A stretch of DNA of 52,111 nt from CAYXVU01 sp964468725 (GCA_964468725.1 CAYXVU010000010.1:1-52111), one strand, 5' to 3'; shown: positions 18,719 to 28,598, numbered from the stretch's first letter. Notes: a model not told the origin generated them from the letters alone. Translations and numbers: made by a program.

Positions 18719-18919
18719 CCGATCCGCCGCTAGCTATTTGCAATTGGCCACGACCGAAACCCGGTTCGCCGCCGAGTCGCAGAGAACACCGAAACTGCGT
18801 AGGGGAACATCTCTTCAGGGTCGCACGCCATAGCAAAGCGTTAGAGTGGAGAGCATCGAGTATCTCCACCCGACTGGCAGAAAAGCGCGACTACAGAGAA
18901 AAGCGATGGAGGAACGATT

Positions 18920-19438
18920 ATGTTAAACGTCGGTACGCTCATAGACCTCTTCAAACATATGGAATGGGCAGATGCCAAGATGTGGGCTGCGGTACGGGCA
19001 GCAGAGGGCGGACAAACGGATGAGAAACTTCGAGACTATCTCTACCATCTGCACGTCGTACAGCGCGCCTTCCAGCGTTTGTGGCAGGGTGAGCCGCGCG
19101 AGACGCCCTATCCGACTTTTGCCGATACGCAGTCCCTGATGCAATGGGGGCGTAGCTACTATGGTGAAGCGATGGCGTACCTAAGCGGCCTCAGTGACGA
19201 AGAGGTGGTCGGGCAAATGCCTGTGGCGTGGGCGGCAAGGATTGAGCAACAACTTGGCCGCGCACCGGAGGCTACCACTCTGGGCGAGACCATCCTGCAA
19301 GTGGCATTGCACAGCCTCTACCATCGCGGGCAGGTTCATGCCCGTCTGCGCCAACTGAGAGGCGAAACGCCGACTGTGGACTACATCGCCTGGGTCTGGT
19401 TAGGGCGACCGGAGGCCGATTGGGAAGCGGGTTCCTAA
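18920..19438 (+). CDS. DinB-like four-helix-bundle protein
   Basis: 172 aa with DinB/DUF664 features: an N-terminal helix ending HMEWADAKMW, a central helix with His (YLYHLHVVQRAFQRLW), and the C-terminal metal-site signature HSLYHRGQVHARLRQL. The histidines in the second and third of these segments form the usual divalent-metal triad. Members often act as thiol-dependent S-transferases or as stress-induced proteins of unknown activity; the substrate here is unknown. ATG 18920 follows GGAGG by seven bases. It is convergent with P7, and a perfect palindrome lies between the two genes. Confidence 0.87.
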   Translation: MLNVGTLIDLFKHMEWADAKMWAAVRAAEGGQTDEKLRDYLYHLHVVQRAFQRLWQGEPRETPYPTFADTQSLMQWGRSYYGEAMAYLSGLSDEEVVGQMPVAWAARIEQQLGRAPEATTLGETILQVALHSLYHRGQVHARLRQLRGETPTVDYIAWVWLGRPEADWEAGS

Positions 19439-19467
19439 CTCGTACCAAGTTGCCCTCTGTCTGAGAG

Positions 19468-19532
19468 GTTGAGAGGCGGTCTCTGACCGCCGCCCCGCGT
19501 TCAGTAACGGCGGTCAGAGACCGCCTCTCAAC
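19468..19532. repeat. Palindromic intergenic repeat, copy 2 (perfect 25-bp arms), possible bidirectional terminator
   Basis: Arms 19468-19492 and 19508-19532 are exact reverse complements over 25 bases with a 15-base loop. Each arm also contains its own palindrome, GGCGGTC-N3-GACCGCC. It lies between the convergent ends of the DinB-like gene and P7, where it could stop transcription from both sides. No flanking T-run is evident. Copy 1 is at 3291-3356. Confidence 0.88.
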
Positions 19533-19611
19533 GGCGGCTGCTCATTATTGTCGGGCAATTCAAGATTACGCTGCCTGCTTCTCCTCACCAGCCCGATCTA
19601 TCCCCGCTGCC

Positions 19612-22035
19612 CTACTCGTAGCGCAGGGCGACGAGCGGGTTGACTTTGGTCGCACGTCGCGCGGGCAAGTAGCAAGCTAACAACGCGGTAGCGATGAGGA
19701 TGACGGCAACTACTGAAAAGGTCAGCGGGTCAGCGGCGCTGACCTGAAAAAGCAAGCCGGTAAATAATCGCGCCAACACAAAGGCAACGGACAAGCCAAT
19801 GGCTACGCCGCTTAGGGCGACGATCATTCCCTGTTTGATGACCATTCTCAGAATATCCGATGGGCGCGCGCCGAGCGCCAACCGCACGCCGATGTCATGG
19901 GTTTGTTGGCTGACCGAATATGACATCACTCCATAGATGCCGACCGCCGCTAACAGTAAAGCGATAAGCGAAAAGAGGCCAATCAGCAACGCCGGGTAAC
20001 GGCGCAGAAAGGTTGCTGGAGCATTCTGCATGATCTCTTGCATGGTGCGGACGGAGAAGATCGTTACATCCGGTTCCAGCTTGCGATACTCGGCGCGCAC
20101 GATGGCAGCCACCGCCGCCGGATCGGTTTTGGTACGAACCACAAGGCTCGTACTCAGAGACGAGTCTTGCAGATAGGTGAAATAAACAACCGGCTTGATT
20201 TCCGTATCCAGATCGTTGGTCTTGACATCGCCGACGACGCCGATGATCTCAACCGGCGTCCAGTTGGGCACCGGAGCTTTGATACGCCGCCCGATGATTT
20301 CCTGATTGGGCAGCACCCGATCAGCGAAAGTTTGGCTGACGATGACGACGGGTTGCGACTGTGCATGATCCTGTTGGCTGAATACGCGACCCTTTTTGAG
20401 CGGTACCTCCATCACATCGAAATAGTTGGTGCTGATGGTGCGGACATTGGCTTCCGGCTCCTGTCCCGGCGGCGGCGGCGCTTCGCCTTCAACGATGAAG
20501 CGCGACGTATTGCCGCCGATGAGTGGCAACAGATCAATCGTGCCGACGCTCTCAACTCCGGGCAGTGCCGCCAGTCGCGTGAGCGTTTGCTGATGTGCGG
20601 TTGCGAGCTGCTCATCCTGTTGGTATTTCGATGGCGGTAAGACGGCGCGCATGGTCAAGAGGTTCTCTTCTTTGAAGCCGAGATCAACGTGCAGGAGTTG
20701 CATCAAACTTTTGGTCATCAACCCCGCGCCGACCAGCAGCACCAGTGACAAGGCGACTTCGGTCATCACTAAGGCATTGCGCAAGCGATGGCGCGTGGCC
20801 TGCGACGCGCTCTTTCCGCCCTCTTTCAACACGCTTTGCAGATCGGTTCGTGAGGCTTGCAGCGCCGGAACGAGTCCGAAGAGGACGCCCGTCGTCAGCG
20901 ACAGAACAAAGGCGAAACCGAGCACTCCCCAGTCAACTGTGACGCCTTTCAAATACGGCATGGCGTTCAACTGACTTTCCGGAATCGCCGCCAGCAGAGC
21001 ATCAACCCCCCATTGGGCGACCAGCAGGCCAAGCAGCCCGCCGATCAAAGCGACGAGACAGGCTTCGGTGAGCAACTGCCGAATGATGCGTCCGCGACGC
21101 GCGCCAACGGCTGTGCGAATGGCAATCTCTTTTTGCCTGACCGTCGCCCGCGCCAGCAAAAGATTGGCGAGGTTGGCGCACGCAATCAGCAAGACCAAGC
21201 CGACGGCTCCGAATAGAGCGAGGACAATCGGTTTGACCTGCCCGACAATCTGCTCTTGCAGGGGGACGAGTTTGATGGTCGTTCCGGCATGCGAATCGTT
21301 GTGTTGCTCTTCGATGTGCCGACCGATGGCTTGCATCTCGGTTTCGGCTTGTTGGAGGCTCACCCCATCTTTGAGGCGCGCGATGACATTGGTTCCGTGC
21401 ATGAAGCGGCGAGTCAACTGCGCCTGACTGGGTTGGTAGGGCAACCAGACTTCTCCAATGCGCAGCGCAAAGTGAAAGTCCGGCGGCAAGATGCCGATCA
21501 CCGTATAGGCTTCGCCATCGAGGGTGAGCGATTGCCCGATGATGGTTGGGTCGCCGCCCGTCAAGCGTTGCCACAGGCCGTAACTGAGAACGACGGTATG
21601 TTCAGCGCTGGGTTGGTCTTCGCCTTCGCGGAAAGTGCGCCCGTGCAGCGCCTCAACGCCGAGTACGGAGAAGAAATTGGCCGTAACCGCTGGCCCGAAC
21701 AGGCGCTCCGGCTCACCGCGCCCGCTCATAATGACGCTGCCGCCTGTGTAAGCCGCCATCCCGTCGAAGACTTGATTTTGCTGCCAATCTTGGTAGTCCG
21801 GGTAAGAGGCTTCGCGTTGTTGAAAGTCCTTGCGCGGCATGCTCTCCCACAAGTGATAGAGCCGTTCCGACTGACGGTAGGGCAAGCCGCGCAGTAGGGT
21901 CGCATTGACAACGGTGAAGATCGCCGTCGTTGCGCCGATGCCGATAGCCAGGGTGAGAAAGGCCACCGCCGTTAAACCGGGATTTTTCATCCATAACCGC
22001 GCGCCGTAGCGCAGGTCTTGCCATAGGGTTTGCAT
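19612..22035 (-). CDS. P7: ADOP-family duplicated permease, no prefix; leftmost gene of the long array
   Basis: 807 aa starting directly at MQTLWQDLRYG; TM1 is about 21-45. Core 1 is A subtype (SYPDYQDWQQNQVF; FHFALRIGEVWLPY). Coupling motif 1 is VRQKEIAIRTAVGA and motif 2 is SQQTHDIGVRLALGA. A short proline run (EAPPPPGQEP) lies in core 2. The C-terminus is KVNPLVALRYE. ATG 22035 has AAGGAG. The 90-bp spacer to P8 lacks the strong inverted repeat found in many other spacers, showing only a small AGAA-N4-TTCT. Confidence 0.93.
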   Translation of the reverse strand: MQTLWQDLRYGARLWMKNPGLTAVAFLTLAIGIGATTAIFTVVNATLLRGLPYRQSERLYHLWESMPRKDFQQREASYPDYQDWQQNQVFDGMAAYTGGSVIMSGRGEPERLFGPAVTANFFSVLGVEALHGRTFREGEDQPSAEHTVVLSYGLWQRLTGGDPTIIGQSLTLDGEAYTVIGILPPDFHFALRIGEVWLPYQPSQAQLTRRFMHGTNVIARLKDGVSLQQAETEMQAIGRHIEEQHNDSHAGTTIKLVPLQEQIVGQVKPIVLALFGAVGLVLLIACANLANLLLARATVRQKEIAIRTAVGARRGRIIRQLLTEACLVALIGGLLGLLVAQWGVDALLAAIPESQLNAMPYLKGVTVDWGVLGFAFVLSLTTGVLFGLVPALQASRTDLQSVLKEGGKSASQATRHRLRNALVMTEVALSLVLLVGAGLMTKSLMQLLHVDLGFKEENLLTMRAVLPPSKYQQDEQLATAHQQTLTRLAALPGVESVGTIDLLPLIGGNTSRFIVEGEAPPPPGQEPEANVRTISTNYFDVMEVPLKKGRVFSQQDHAQSQPVVIVSQTFADRVLPNQEIIGRRIKAPVPNWTPVEIIGVVGDVKTNDLDTEIKPVVYFTYLQDSSLSTSLVVRTKTDPAAVAAIVRAEYRKLEPDVTIFSVRTMQEIMQNAPATFLRRYPALLIGLFSLIALLLAAVGIYGVMSYSVSQQTHDIGVRLALGARPSDILRMVIKQGMIVALSGVAIGLSVAFVLARLFTGLLFQVSAADPLTFSVVAVILIATALLACYLPARRATKVNPLVALRYE

Positions 22036-22125
22036 AGGTTCTCCTTCAAGAGAGTAATAGGATGATGAAAGAACGATTTCTTCTCATGCGTCGTGTCACT
22101 TCCATCAAACCCCGTTAGAGCAGAA

Positions 22126-24636
22126 TTATTCGCACCGCAGTGCAATCATCGGGTCAACTTTCGTCGCTTTGCGCGCAGGCCAATAACACGCTAGCAATGC
22201 CACTGCCAGCAGTAATGACGCGGCGATGACGTAGCTCACCAGATCGGAACCGACGATGCCAAACAACAAACTCGTCAGCGCGCGCCCTAGCGCATAGCCG
22301 CCCGCCAAACCCAGCACAATGCCTAGCCCGGTTAGGCGCAAGCCTTGCCCCAGTACAAGCCAACGCACGTTCTGCGGCGATGCGCCGAGCGCGACGCGGA
22401 TGCCGATTTCGCGGTGACGTTGCACGACTTGATAAGCCAGCACGCCGTACAAACCAATGCCCGCAAGCAAGGCTGCCAAACCGCCGAAACATAGCGACAG
22501 CAGCGCCATCACACGTTCGCCGACCAGGTTTTCGGCAATAGCGGTTTCGACAGCTTTGATGTCATACAGCGGCAGGTTTGCGTCGAGCTTGTTGACTTGA
22601 TTGCGCAGTGCGGGAATGACCGTCGTGGCGTCTTGTGTCGAGCGGATATAAAACGTGATCGCGCCGAGTTCTTCGTCTTGCGTGTACGGGATGAACACGA
22701 AGGGCTCAACGTCTTCACGGACATTCGCGTGTTTGGCATCGCGCACGACGCCGACGATTTCCATGTCCAGACTGACGTTGCCACCGCCAAAGGCCATGCG
22801 CGCGCCGACCGGGTTGCGATTGGGGAAAAAGCGTTTGGCTGCGGTTTCATTGATGATGGCGACTTTCGCGCTCGACTTCGTATCGGTGCGCGCAAACTCG
22901 CGCCCAGCCACTAAGGCCGTCCCCATTGTGGCAAAGTAATTGGGACCGATAGAGTTTGTACTGACACGATTATCTTCAGGGTCAACATCGTGCGGGCCTT
23001 TTTCGACCGAAATATTTCGGCCTGCCGTGTCGCCTGCGAAGGCCGCCACTGTGGCAAGGCTGACATTTTGCACGCCGGGCTGCGCCGCCATAGCCTCGCT
23101 GAGTTGCGCGGCAAATTGAGTGACCTTGACCGGGTCATAGCCGTTCAAATCCGGTGCGACCGAAAACGTCAGAAGCTGATTCGGCTGTACCCCTAAATCC
23201 AGCTTGCGCAGATTCCACATCGTGCGTGTCAACAACCCTGCGCCGACCAGCAACAGCGTCGTCATTGTGACCTGCGCAACAACCAATGATTTGCGCAATC
23301 GCACTTGCGTCGCGCTGCTCGAAGCGTTTGTGCCTTGATCCTTCAGCGCGGGCGTTAAATCGTGATGCGTCGAACGCCACGCCGGAACCAAACCACACAG
23401 CACGCCGGTCACCACGGACAACAACATCGTGAAGAACAACACCCGCGCATCCAGATTTGCTGTCAAACCGCTGATGCCCAAATTGCTGGCTGAAATTGTC
23501 TGCACCAACAGGCTGCTGACCCACGCCGCAACCAGCAAGCCCAACAACGCGCCCGCCAACGACAGCAAAAAACCCTCGATCAACAATTGCTTCATCAAGC
23601 GCCAACGCCCCGCGCCCAACGCCTGGCGAATCGCAATCTCACGCTGCCGCCCCAGCCCGCGCACGAGCAATAAATTCGCTACGTTCGTGCAGGCAATCAG
23701 CAACACCAAGCCGACCATTCCAAACAACACCCACAACGCCTCGCCGACGCCGTTTTGCACCACTTGGCGTCCACCTGCACCCGGCAACAACTCAATCCGC
23801 TTCGCCAAAAAGCGATCCTGCGTTTCCTTCGGCCAACCCCGCACTTTCGGCAACTGCTCGGCAAGCAATGCGCTGTAGGTCGGCAGGATTCCCGCTTCGG
23901 CCTGCTTTGCGGTCAAGCCCGGTTTCAAGCGCCCGATCAGCGCGACCCAGTAATCATTCCAATCCTCTAAGCCCTCCCAGTTCGGCGTCATCTGATGCTT
24001 CATCATCAGCGGAATAAACACGTCCGGCGTTTGCCCCACTTGCACACCCGTGAAGCCCGCTTGCGCGACGCCAACGATGGTCAGGTTGTGCCCATTGATG
24101 AGCAGTTGTTGATTCAGCACCGCAGGATCGTTGGCAAAGCGTCGCGTCCAGTAGCCGTGACTCAACACCGCAACCGGATGCGCCCCGATTTGCTTGTCGT
24201 CTTCGAGGTTGAACATACGCCCCAGCACAGGCTGTACGCCGAGCATCTCAAAATAATTGCCCGACACCAACTCGCCATTTGCGCGTTCGGTTTGCCCATT
24301 CGCGCTGATGCTGAGCGGAATCGCATAACGTGCGAGCAAGCCCGCAAACACTTCGTTGTGTTCGCGCAAGCCTTTGTACATCGGCACCGAGAATGACGTC
24401 GCAATATCGCTGTCCGATGAACCGTGCCCACGAATCGGCCCCGGCGACCGCAAGATGACTAACTCTTCCGGGCTCTGCACCGGCAAGCGCCGCAACAACA
24501 CTTGATCCAGCAACGAAAAGATCGCCGTATTCGCGCCGATGCCGAGCGCCAGCGTGACGACGGCAATCAACGTGAAGCCCGGTTGTTTGAGCAACATTCG
24601 CACACCGTAGCGCAGGTCTTGCCAAAGTGTCTGCAT
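22126..24636 (-). CDS. P8: ADOP-family duplicated permease, no prefix
   Basis: 836 aa from the ATG at 24636, preceded by GAAGGAG; a 36-codon in-frame extension upstream reads as spacer and is not included. Core 1 is B subtype and unusual (FSVPMYKGLREHNEVF; FTGVQVGQTPDVFIPLMM; a long insert after NWEGLEDWNDYW). Coupling motif 1 is GRQREIAIRQALGA and motif 2 is VQRHREIGIRVALGA. The last part (FGIVGSDLVSYV; YWPARKATKVDPMIALRCE) departs from its neighbours. It lies directly downstream of the TPR gene (111-bp spacer). Confidence 0.92.
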   Translation of the reverse strand: MQTLWQDLRYGVRMLLKQPGFTLIAVVTLALGIGANTAIFSLLDQVLLRRLPVQSPEELVILRSPGPIRGHGSSDSDIATSFSVPMYKGLREHNEVFAGLLARYAIPLSISANGQTERANGELVSGNYFEMLGVQPVLGRMFNLEDDKQIGAHPVAVLSHGYWTRRFANDPAVLNQQLLINGHNLTIVGVAQAGFTGVQVGQTPDVFIPLMMKHQMTPNWEGLEDWNDYWVALIGRLKPGLTAKQAEAGILPTYSALLAEQLPKVRGWPKETQDRFLAKRIELLPGAGGRQVVQNGVGEALWVLFGMVGLVLLIACTNVANLLLVRGLGRQREIAIRQALGAGRWRLMKQLLIEGFLLSLAGALLGLLVAAWVSSLLVQTISASNLGISGLTANLDARVLFFTMLLSVVTGVLCGLVPAWRSTHHDLTPALKDQGTNASSSATQVRLRKSLVVAQVTMTTLLLVGAGLLTRTMWNLRKLDLGVQPNQLLTFSVAPDLNGYDPVKVTQFAAQLSEAMAAQPGVQNVSLATVAAFAGDTAGRNISVEKGPHDVDPEDNRVSTNSIGPNYFATMGTALVAGREFARTDTKSSAKVAIINETAAKRFFPNRNPVGARMAFGGGNVSLDMEIVGVVRDAKHANVREDVEPFVFIPYTQDEELGAITFYIRSTQDATTVIPALRNQVNKLDANLPLYDIKAVETAIAENLVGERVMALLSLCFGGLAALLAGIGLYGVLAYQVVQRHREIGIRVALGASPQNVRWLVLGQGLRLTGLGIVLGLAGGYALGRALTSLLFGIVGSDLVSYVIAASLLLAVALLACYWPARKATKVDPMIALRCE

Positions 24637-24669
24637 ATCATCTCCTTCGGGAAATAAAGATGGCGAAAA

Positions 24670-24727
24670 GAGAAGGCGTAAGGGGGGACAGGCCGAACTT
24701 TCGATTTGTCCGCCCGTCCGCCTTCTC
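24670..24727. repeat. Inverted repeat in the TPR gene-P8 spacer
   Basis: GAGAAGGCG (24670-24678) pairs perfectly with CGCCTTCTC (24719-24727). GGACAGG and TTGTCC inside the loop could extend the structure. It lies between the TPR stop and the P8 Shine-Dalgarno. Confidence 0.6.
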
Positions 24728-24747
24728 CATTCCGCGTTCTGCATCCC

Positions 24748-25998
24748 TTACTTGTACTTCTCACGCTTGGCCGCCCGCGCCCGCTCATAGAGTGATCGGA
24801 AGCGCGCGTCGTCGCGCAGGCCATCGAGGTCTTCATCGTGATAGAGGTAGTTGACCAACTCGAAACCGGCAGCCAGCGATTTTTCCAGCCACTCGAAGGC
24901 TGCATCTCGGTCGCCCGCCATCGCATAGGTGCAAGCGATGTTGTAGAGCGTTGTCGGTTTGCGGTAGCCGAGTTGTACGGCGCGTTCAAAAGCCGGACGC
25001 GCTTTCGCATGCTCGCCGGAATAGTGCAAGGCATAGCCGAGATTGAACCAGGCGCGCCCGCTCGATGAGTCGCGCTGCACATAAGCTTCGAAGTGCGCAA
25101 CGGTTGTCGCCCATCTGCGTTTGGAGAAACGCGCCTCATTCGGCTCGCCCCGATCTTCTTTTTGAAATTGCCAAAGCTCTAACTCGCGGCTCTTCTGCGC
25201 AATGCGTTGGAAGCGCGCGTCGGATTTGAGGCTGGCAAAATCCGGGTCTCTGCCGAATTTGTCATCGCTGCTGAAACCCGCTTCCACAGCCTTATCCAGC
25301 CAGTCGAGCGCAACTTCGCGGTCGCCATTGAGCGCATAAGCACAGGCCAGGTTGTAGAGCGTCGAAGCTTTGCTAGCTCCCAAATGACGCACCGCTTCGG
25401 TCAAGGCGAGGATGGCGCGATCCAACTCTCGCAAACGCAGTAAGCGCGTGCCGACCTGACTCCACTCTTCGCCGTTGGTTGATGCTTCACGTTGTAACTG
25501 GTCGAAGCGCGCAGCCGTCTGTTCAAAGCGGTCGGGCTTGCCTTTGGCTTTGCTGGCAGCCGACACGCGAGTCAGCAACTCTCTGAACTCCGGCAGGGAG
25601 CGCAAGCTATCGAGGTCGGAATCGTCGAAGAGGTATTTCGACCCGTCGAAGCCATTGGCAATCGCTTGTTCAAGCCACTGCATCGCCTGCTTGGCATCGT
25701 CGAGCAGCGCATAGCCGCAGGCGATGTTGTACATGGCCGTGCCTCGGCGATAGTCATACTCAATCGCCTTCTTGAAGGCTTCAATCGCTTCTTCATAGCG
25801 GTCTGAATGATGCAATTCATAGCCCCGACCGAACCACTCGCTGCCGTCGCGCGACGAGCGGCGCTCGCGGCTTTGCTCACGGTCTTTGGCGGACGACGAT
25901 TTGGCCTGCGACTCGTCGAACCCCTTTGACTGAGTCGCCGTCAACACGACGACGAAGGGGAGAAGGAATAGAGCCAGCAGAAAAATTCGTTTCTTCAT
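24748..25998 (-). CDS. Exported TPR-repeat protein embedded in the permease array
   Basis: 416 aa. The ATG at 25998 is chosen over a start 29 codons upstream because GAAGGAGG sits eight bases before it and the product then begins with a good signal peptide (MKKRIFLLALFLLPFVVVL, cleavage near TQSKG); no lipobox Cys is seen. After a charged linker come three modules of similar plan: TPR helices (GRGYELHHSDRYEEAIEAF; GTRLLRLRELDRAILAL; NLGYALHYSGEHAKARPAF), each followed by YNIACxYA-type helices and an acidic tail with FRSL/FRELL/FQRI endings. The likely role is a periplasmic protein-interaction scaffold. It is flanked by P9 (90 bp) and P8 (111 bp), so it may bind permease core domains. That partner role is inference. 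Confidence 0.87.
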   Translation of the reverse strand: MKKRIFLLALFLLPFVVVLTATQSKGFDESQAKSSSAKDREQSRERRSSRDGSEWFGRGYELHHSDRYEEAIEAFKKAIEYDYRRGTAMYNIACGYALLDDAKQAMQWLEQAIANGFDGSKYLFDDSDLDSLRSLPEFRELLTRVSAASKAKGKPDRFEQTAARFDQLQREASTNGEEWSQVGTRLLRLRELDRAILALTEAVRHLGASKASTLYNLACAYALNGDREVALDWLDKAVEAGFSSDDKFGRDPDFASLKSDARFQRIAQKSRELELWQFQKEDRGEPNEARFSKRRWATTVAHFEAYVQRDSSSGRAWFNLGYALHYSGEHAKARPAFERAVQLGYRKPTTLYNIACTYAMAGDRDAAFEWLEKSLAAGFELVNYLYHDEDLDGLRDDARFRSLYERARAAKREKYK

Positions 25999-26034
25999 GT
26001 CGAAAACCTCCTTCGGAAAACGATGAACGTAAAC

Positions 26035-26083
26035 GAGGCCTGAGGAGCCAGAGCCGCGCCTGATCTCTGGCTTCTCAGGCCTC
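26035..26083. repeat. Strong inverted repeat between P9 and the TPR gene
   Basis: The 19-base arms 26035-26053 and 26065-26083 pair at 18 of 19 positions around an 11-base loop, beginning 6 bp after the P9 stop. It may act as an attenuator or as a transcript-processing or protecting hairpin between permease and TPR messages. No T-run follows. Confidence 0.75.
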
Positions 26084-26088
26084 ATTCT

Positions 26089-28518
26089 CTATTCGTAACG
26101 CAGTGCGACCATGGGGTCTACTCTCGTCGCCCGCCGCGCAGGCACAAAACAGGCTGCTAGAGCCACTCCTGCTAAAATCAACGGTACGGCAACCATGGTC
26201 AATAGATCGGTGGTTGTCACCCCGAAGAGCAGGCTCTCCAACCAACGTGTGAGCACCAGCACGCCTGCCAACCCGATGCCGATGCCGATAAGCACCAACT
26301 TCAATCCTTGCCCGATGACCATCTTCAAAATGTCTGTCGCTTTTGCTCCTAATGCCATGCGGACGCCAATTTCATGTTGGCGTTGAGTCACGCTATAGCT
26401 CATCACTCCGTAAATGCCGACGGCTGCCAGCAGCAACGCCAGTGCCGCAAAGATGGTAATCAGCAAGGTGTTGAAACGCGGGCGCGCGATGGCGTCGGCC
26501 AGCAGCGTCTCCATAGCGCGGACATTGAAGACCGGCAAATCGCTGTCCAACTGCTTGACCTGTTCGCGCACTGACCCGGCGACAGTTGCCGCATCGGCGG
26601 CGGTGCGAACGACGACGCTGAAGACCCATGACGGTTGTTGAACGATAGGGGCATAGGTTTCGGGGTAAGGGTCTTGATGCAGAGCTTCTTGGTGAACATC
26701 GCCGACGATACCGACGATGGTGAGCCAAGTCGGTTGCCCGTTGCCATCGCCGAAGTTGATGCGCTTGCCGAGAGGGTCTTCATCGCCCCAATAGCGCCGC
26801 GCCATGGTTTCGTTGATGACAATGACCGGCGGCGCCGTTTGATGATCTTGCGCCGCGAACAGGCGTCCGCGTTTGAGGGGCAACCCGATAGTTTTGAAGT
26901 AATCGCTGCTGGCGGCATGCACCATCGCATCCTGAGTCGGCGCATTCGGATTGAAGGGCTGGCCTTCAATGGCAAAGCTCAGATACGAGCCGCCGCCGGA
27001 GAGCGGCATATCGCTCATCAGCCCCGCCGCTTCAATGCCCGGCAGAGTGGTGACTCGTTCGAGCAGTTGCTCGCTGAAATTGGCCAGTTGGGCATCCTCT
27101 TTATATTTGGTGGATGACAATTGCACCTGCATAGTTAAGACGCGGCTGGCATCAAAACCGGGATCAACCTTTTGCAGGTTGATGAAACTCCGCACCATCA
27201 ACCCTGCGCACACCAGCAGTATCAGCGCCAGGGCGACCTCGGCAACCGTGAAGATATTGCGTAAGCGGTTGCTGCTCGCTCCGGCAGCCGAATCTCTGCC
27301 GCCTTCTTTGAGCACGTTGTTCAGATTCAAGCGCGAGGCTTGCAATGCTGGAAGCAGTCCGAATAGGAGACCCGTCAGAAGCGCCGCCGCAAGCGTGAAG
27401 AAGAGAGCGCGGGTGTCGAGATGAATGGCATCGAGGCGCGGCAGATTGCTCGGAATCACGGCAATGATTGCCCCGACACCCCAGTAAGCGATTAGCAATC
27501 CGATGCCGCCGCCGAACAGTGACAGGATGACGCTCTCGGTCATCAATTGTCTGAGCATCCGTCCGCGACTGGCTCCGAGCGCCGCGCGCAAGGCGATTTC
27601 TTTGCGTCGGACTGTGGCTTTGACCAACAATAGGTTGGCGACATTGGCGCAAGCGATCAGTAGCAGAAATCCGACCGCGCACATCAGAAAGATCAGCGCC
27701 GTACTGACATCACCAAAGAATCGTTGATGCAGCGACAGCACGCGGGCGCTCCAACCGCTGTTGGTGGCCGGATATTGTTGTTCGAGATTGCGGGCAATCA
27801 TTTGCAATTCGGCCTGCGCTTGCGCCAGTGTGACGGAAGGTTTCAGCCGCGCGATGACGCCGAGATAATCGGTGCGGCGATTGATTTGCGAATAGTTCAA
27901 GCGAAAGGGTCGCCAGAATTCGACGGCTTGCCGGTCGCCCGGTCGCGGGTTGAGAAAGTCTGCCCCCATCACGCCGATGATCGTTGTCGGTGTGCCGTTA
28001 AGCGTGACGCTTTTGCCGATGATCGCGGCATCCGCGCCGAAGCGTCGCCGCCATAACCCTTCGCTGATGAGGATGACCGGCTCCGCGCCAGGTTTGTCCT
28101 CCTCAACTGAGAAGGTTCTGCCGAGCAAGGGTTGGGCTTGTAGGACGGCGAAGAAGCCGTCGGTGACAGCCGCGCCGGTGACGCGCTCCGGCTCGCCTTG
28201 CCCTGTGAAGATGCCAGCGGTGCGCGAGAGCGCTCCCATCGCTTCGAAGCTCTGATTGGCCGTCTTCCAATCGAAATAGTTAGGCGGGGATGCTGTCTCT
28301 TCGAACACTTCGTTTTGGGCATTGGTCTCCCAAATCCACACCAGCCGTTCGGCATCCTTGTAGGGCAGCGATTGCCAGAGCAGAGAATTGACGACGCTAA
28401 AAATCGCCGTGTTTGCTCCGATGCCGAGCGCGAGTGTGACAATCGCAATCAGTGAAAACGCTGGATTCTTTACCAACAAGCGCAGGCCATAGCGCACATC
28501 TTGCCAAAGGGTTTGCAT
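26089..28518 (-). CDS. P9: ADOP-family duplicated permease, no prefix
   Basis: 809 aa, start MQTLWQDVRYGLRLL with GGAGGG upstream. Core 1 is A subtype (SPPNYFDWKTANQSF; DFLNPRPGDRQAVEFWRPF). TM2 (ALIFLMCAVGFLLLIACANVANLLL) leads to coupling motif 1 VRRKEIALRAALGA; motif 2 is TQRQHEIGVRMALGA. Core 2 carries MVHAASSDYFKTIGLPLKRGR and the IVGIVGDVHQ strand common to the array. The C-terminus is RVDPMVALRYE. It is the gene immediately before the TPR protein. Confidence 0.93.
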   Translation of the reverse strand: MQTLWQDVRYGLRLLVKNPAFSLIAIVTLALGIGANTAIFSVVNSLLWQSLPYKDAERLVWIWETNAQNEVFEETASPPNYFDWKTANQSFEAMGALSRTAGIFTGQGEPERVTGAAVTDGFFAVLQAQPLLGRTFSVEEDKPGAEPVILISEGLWRRRFGADAAIIGKSVTLNGTPTTIIGVMGADFLNPRPGDRQAVEFWRPFRLNYSQINRRTDYLGVIARLKPSVTLAQAQAELQMIARNLEQQYPATNSGWSARVLSLHQRFFGDVSTALIFLMCAVGFLLLIACANVANLLLVKATVRRKEIALRAALGASRGRMLRQLMTESVILSLFGGGIGLLIAYWGVGAIIAVIPSNLPRLDAIHLDTRALFFTLAAALLTGLLFGLLPALQASRLNLNNVLKEGGRDSAAGASSNRLRNIFTVAEVALALILLVCAGLMVRSFINLQKVDPGFDASRVLTMQVQLSSTKYKEDAQLANFSEQLLERVTTLPGIEAAGLMSDMPLSGGGSYLSFAIEGQPFNPNAPTQDAMVHAASSDYFKTIGLPLKRGRLFAAQDHQTAPPVIVINETMARRYWGDEDPLGKRINFGDGNGQPTWLTIVGIVGDVHQEALHQDPYPETYAPIVQQPSWVFSVVVRTAADAATVAGSVREQVKQLDSDLPVFNVRAMETLLADAIARPRFNTLLITIFAALALLLAAVGIYGVMSYSVTQRQHEIGVRMALGAKATDILKMVIGQGLKLVLIGIGIGLAGVLVLTRWLESLLFGVTTTDLLTMVAVPLILAGVALAACFVPARRATRVDPMVALRYE

Positions 28519-28531
28519 CCTCTTGCCCTCC

Positions 28532-28591
28532 GTCTGTTGTCCGTTGCCCGGATTGGCGTCAATCGGCGTTGCCGTCCGATGGACAACAGAC
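28532..28591. repeat. Inverted repeat in the P10-P9 spacer
   Basis: GTCTGTTGTCC (28532-28542) and GGACAACAGAC (28581-28591) are perfect complements. Inside the loop GATTG-GCGT-CAATC could form a second stem. It lies between the P10 stop and the P9 Shine-Dalgarno and is homologous to the repeats at 33553-33608 and 36073-36146. Confidence 0.75.
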
Positions 28592-28598
28592 CATGAAG

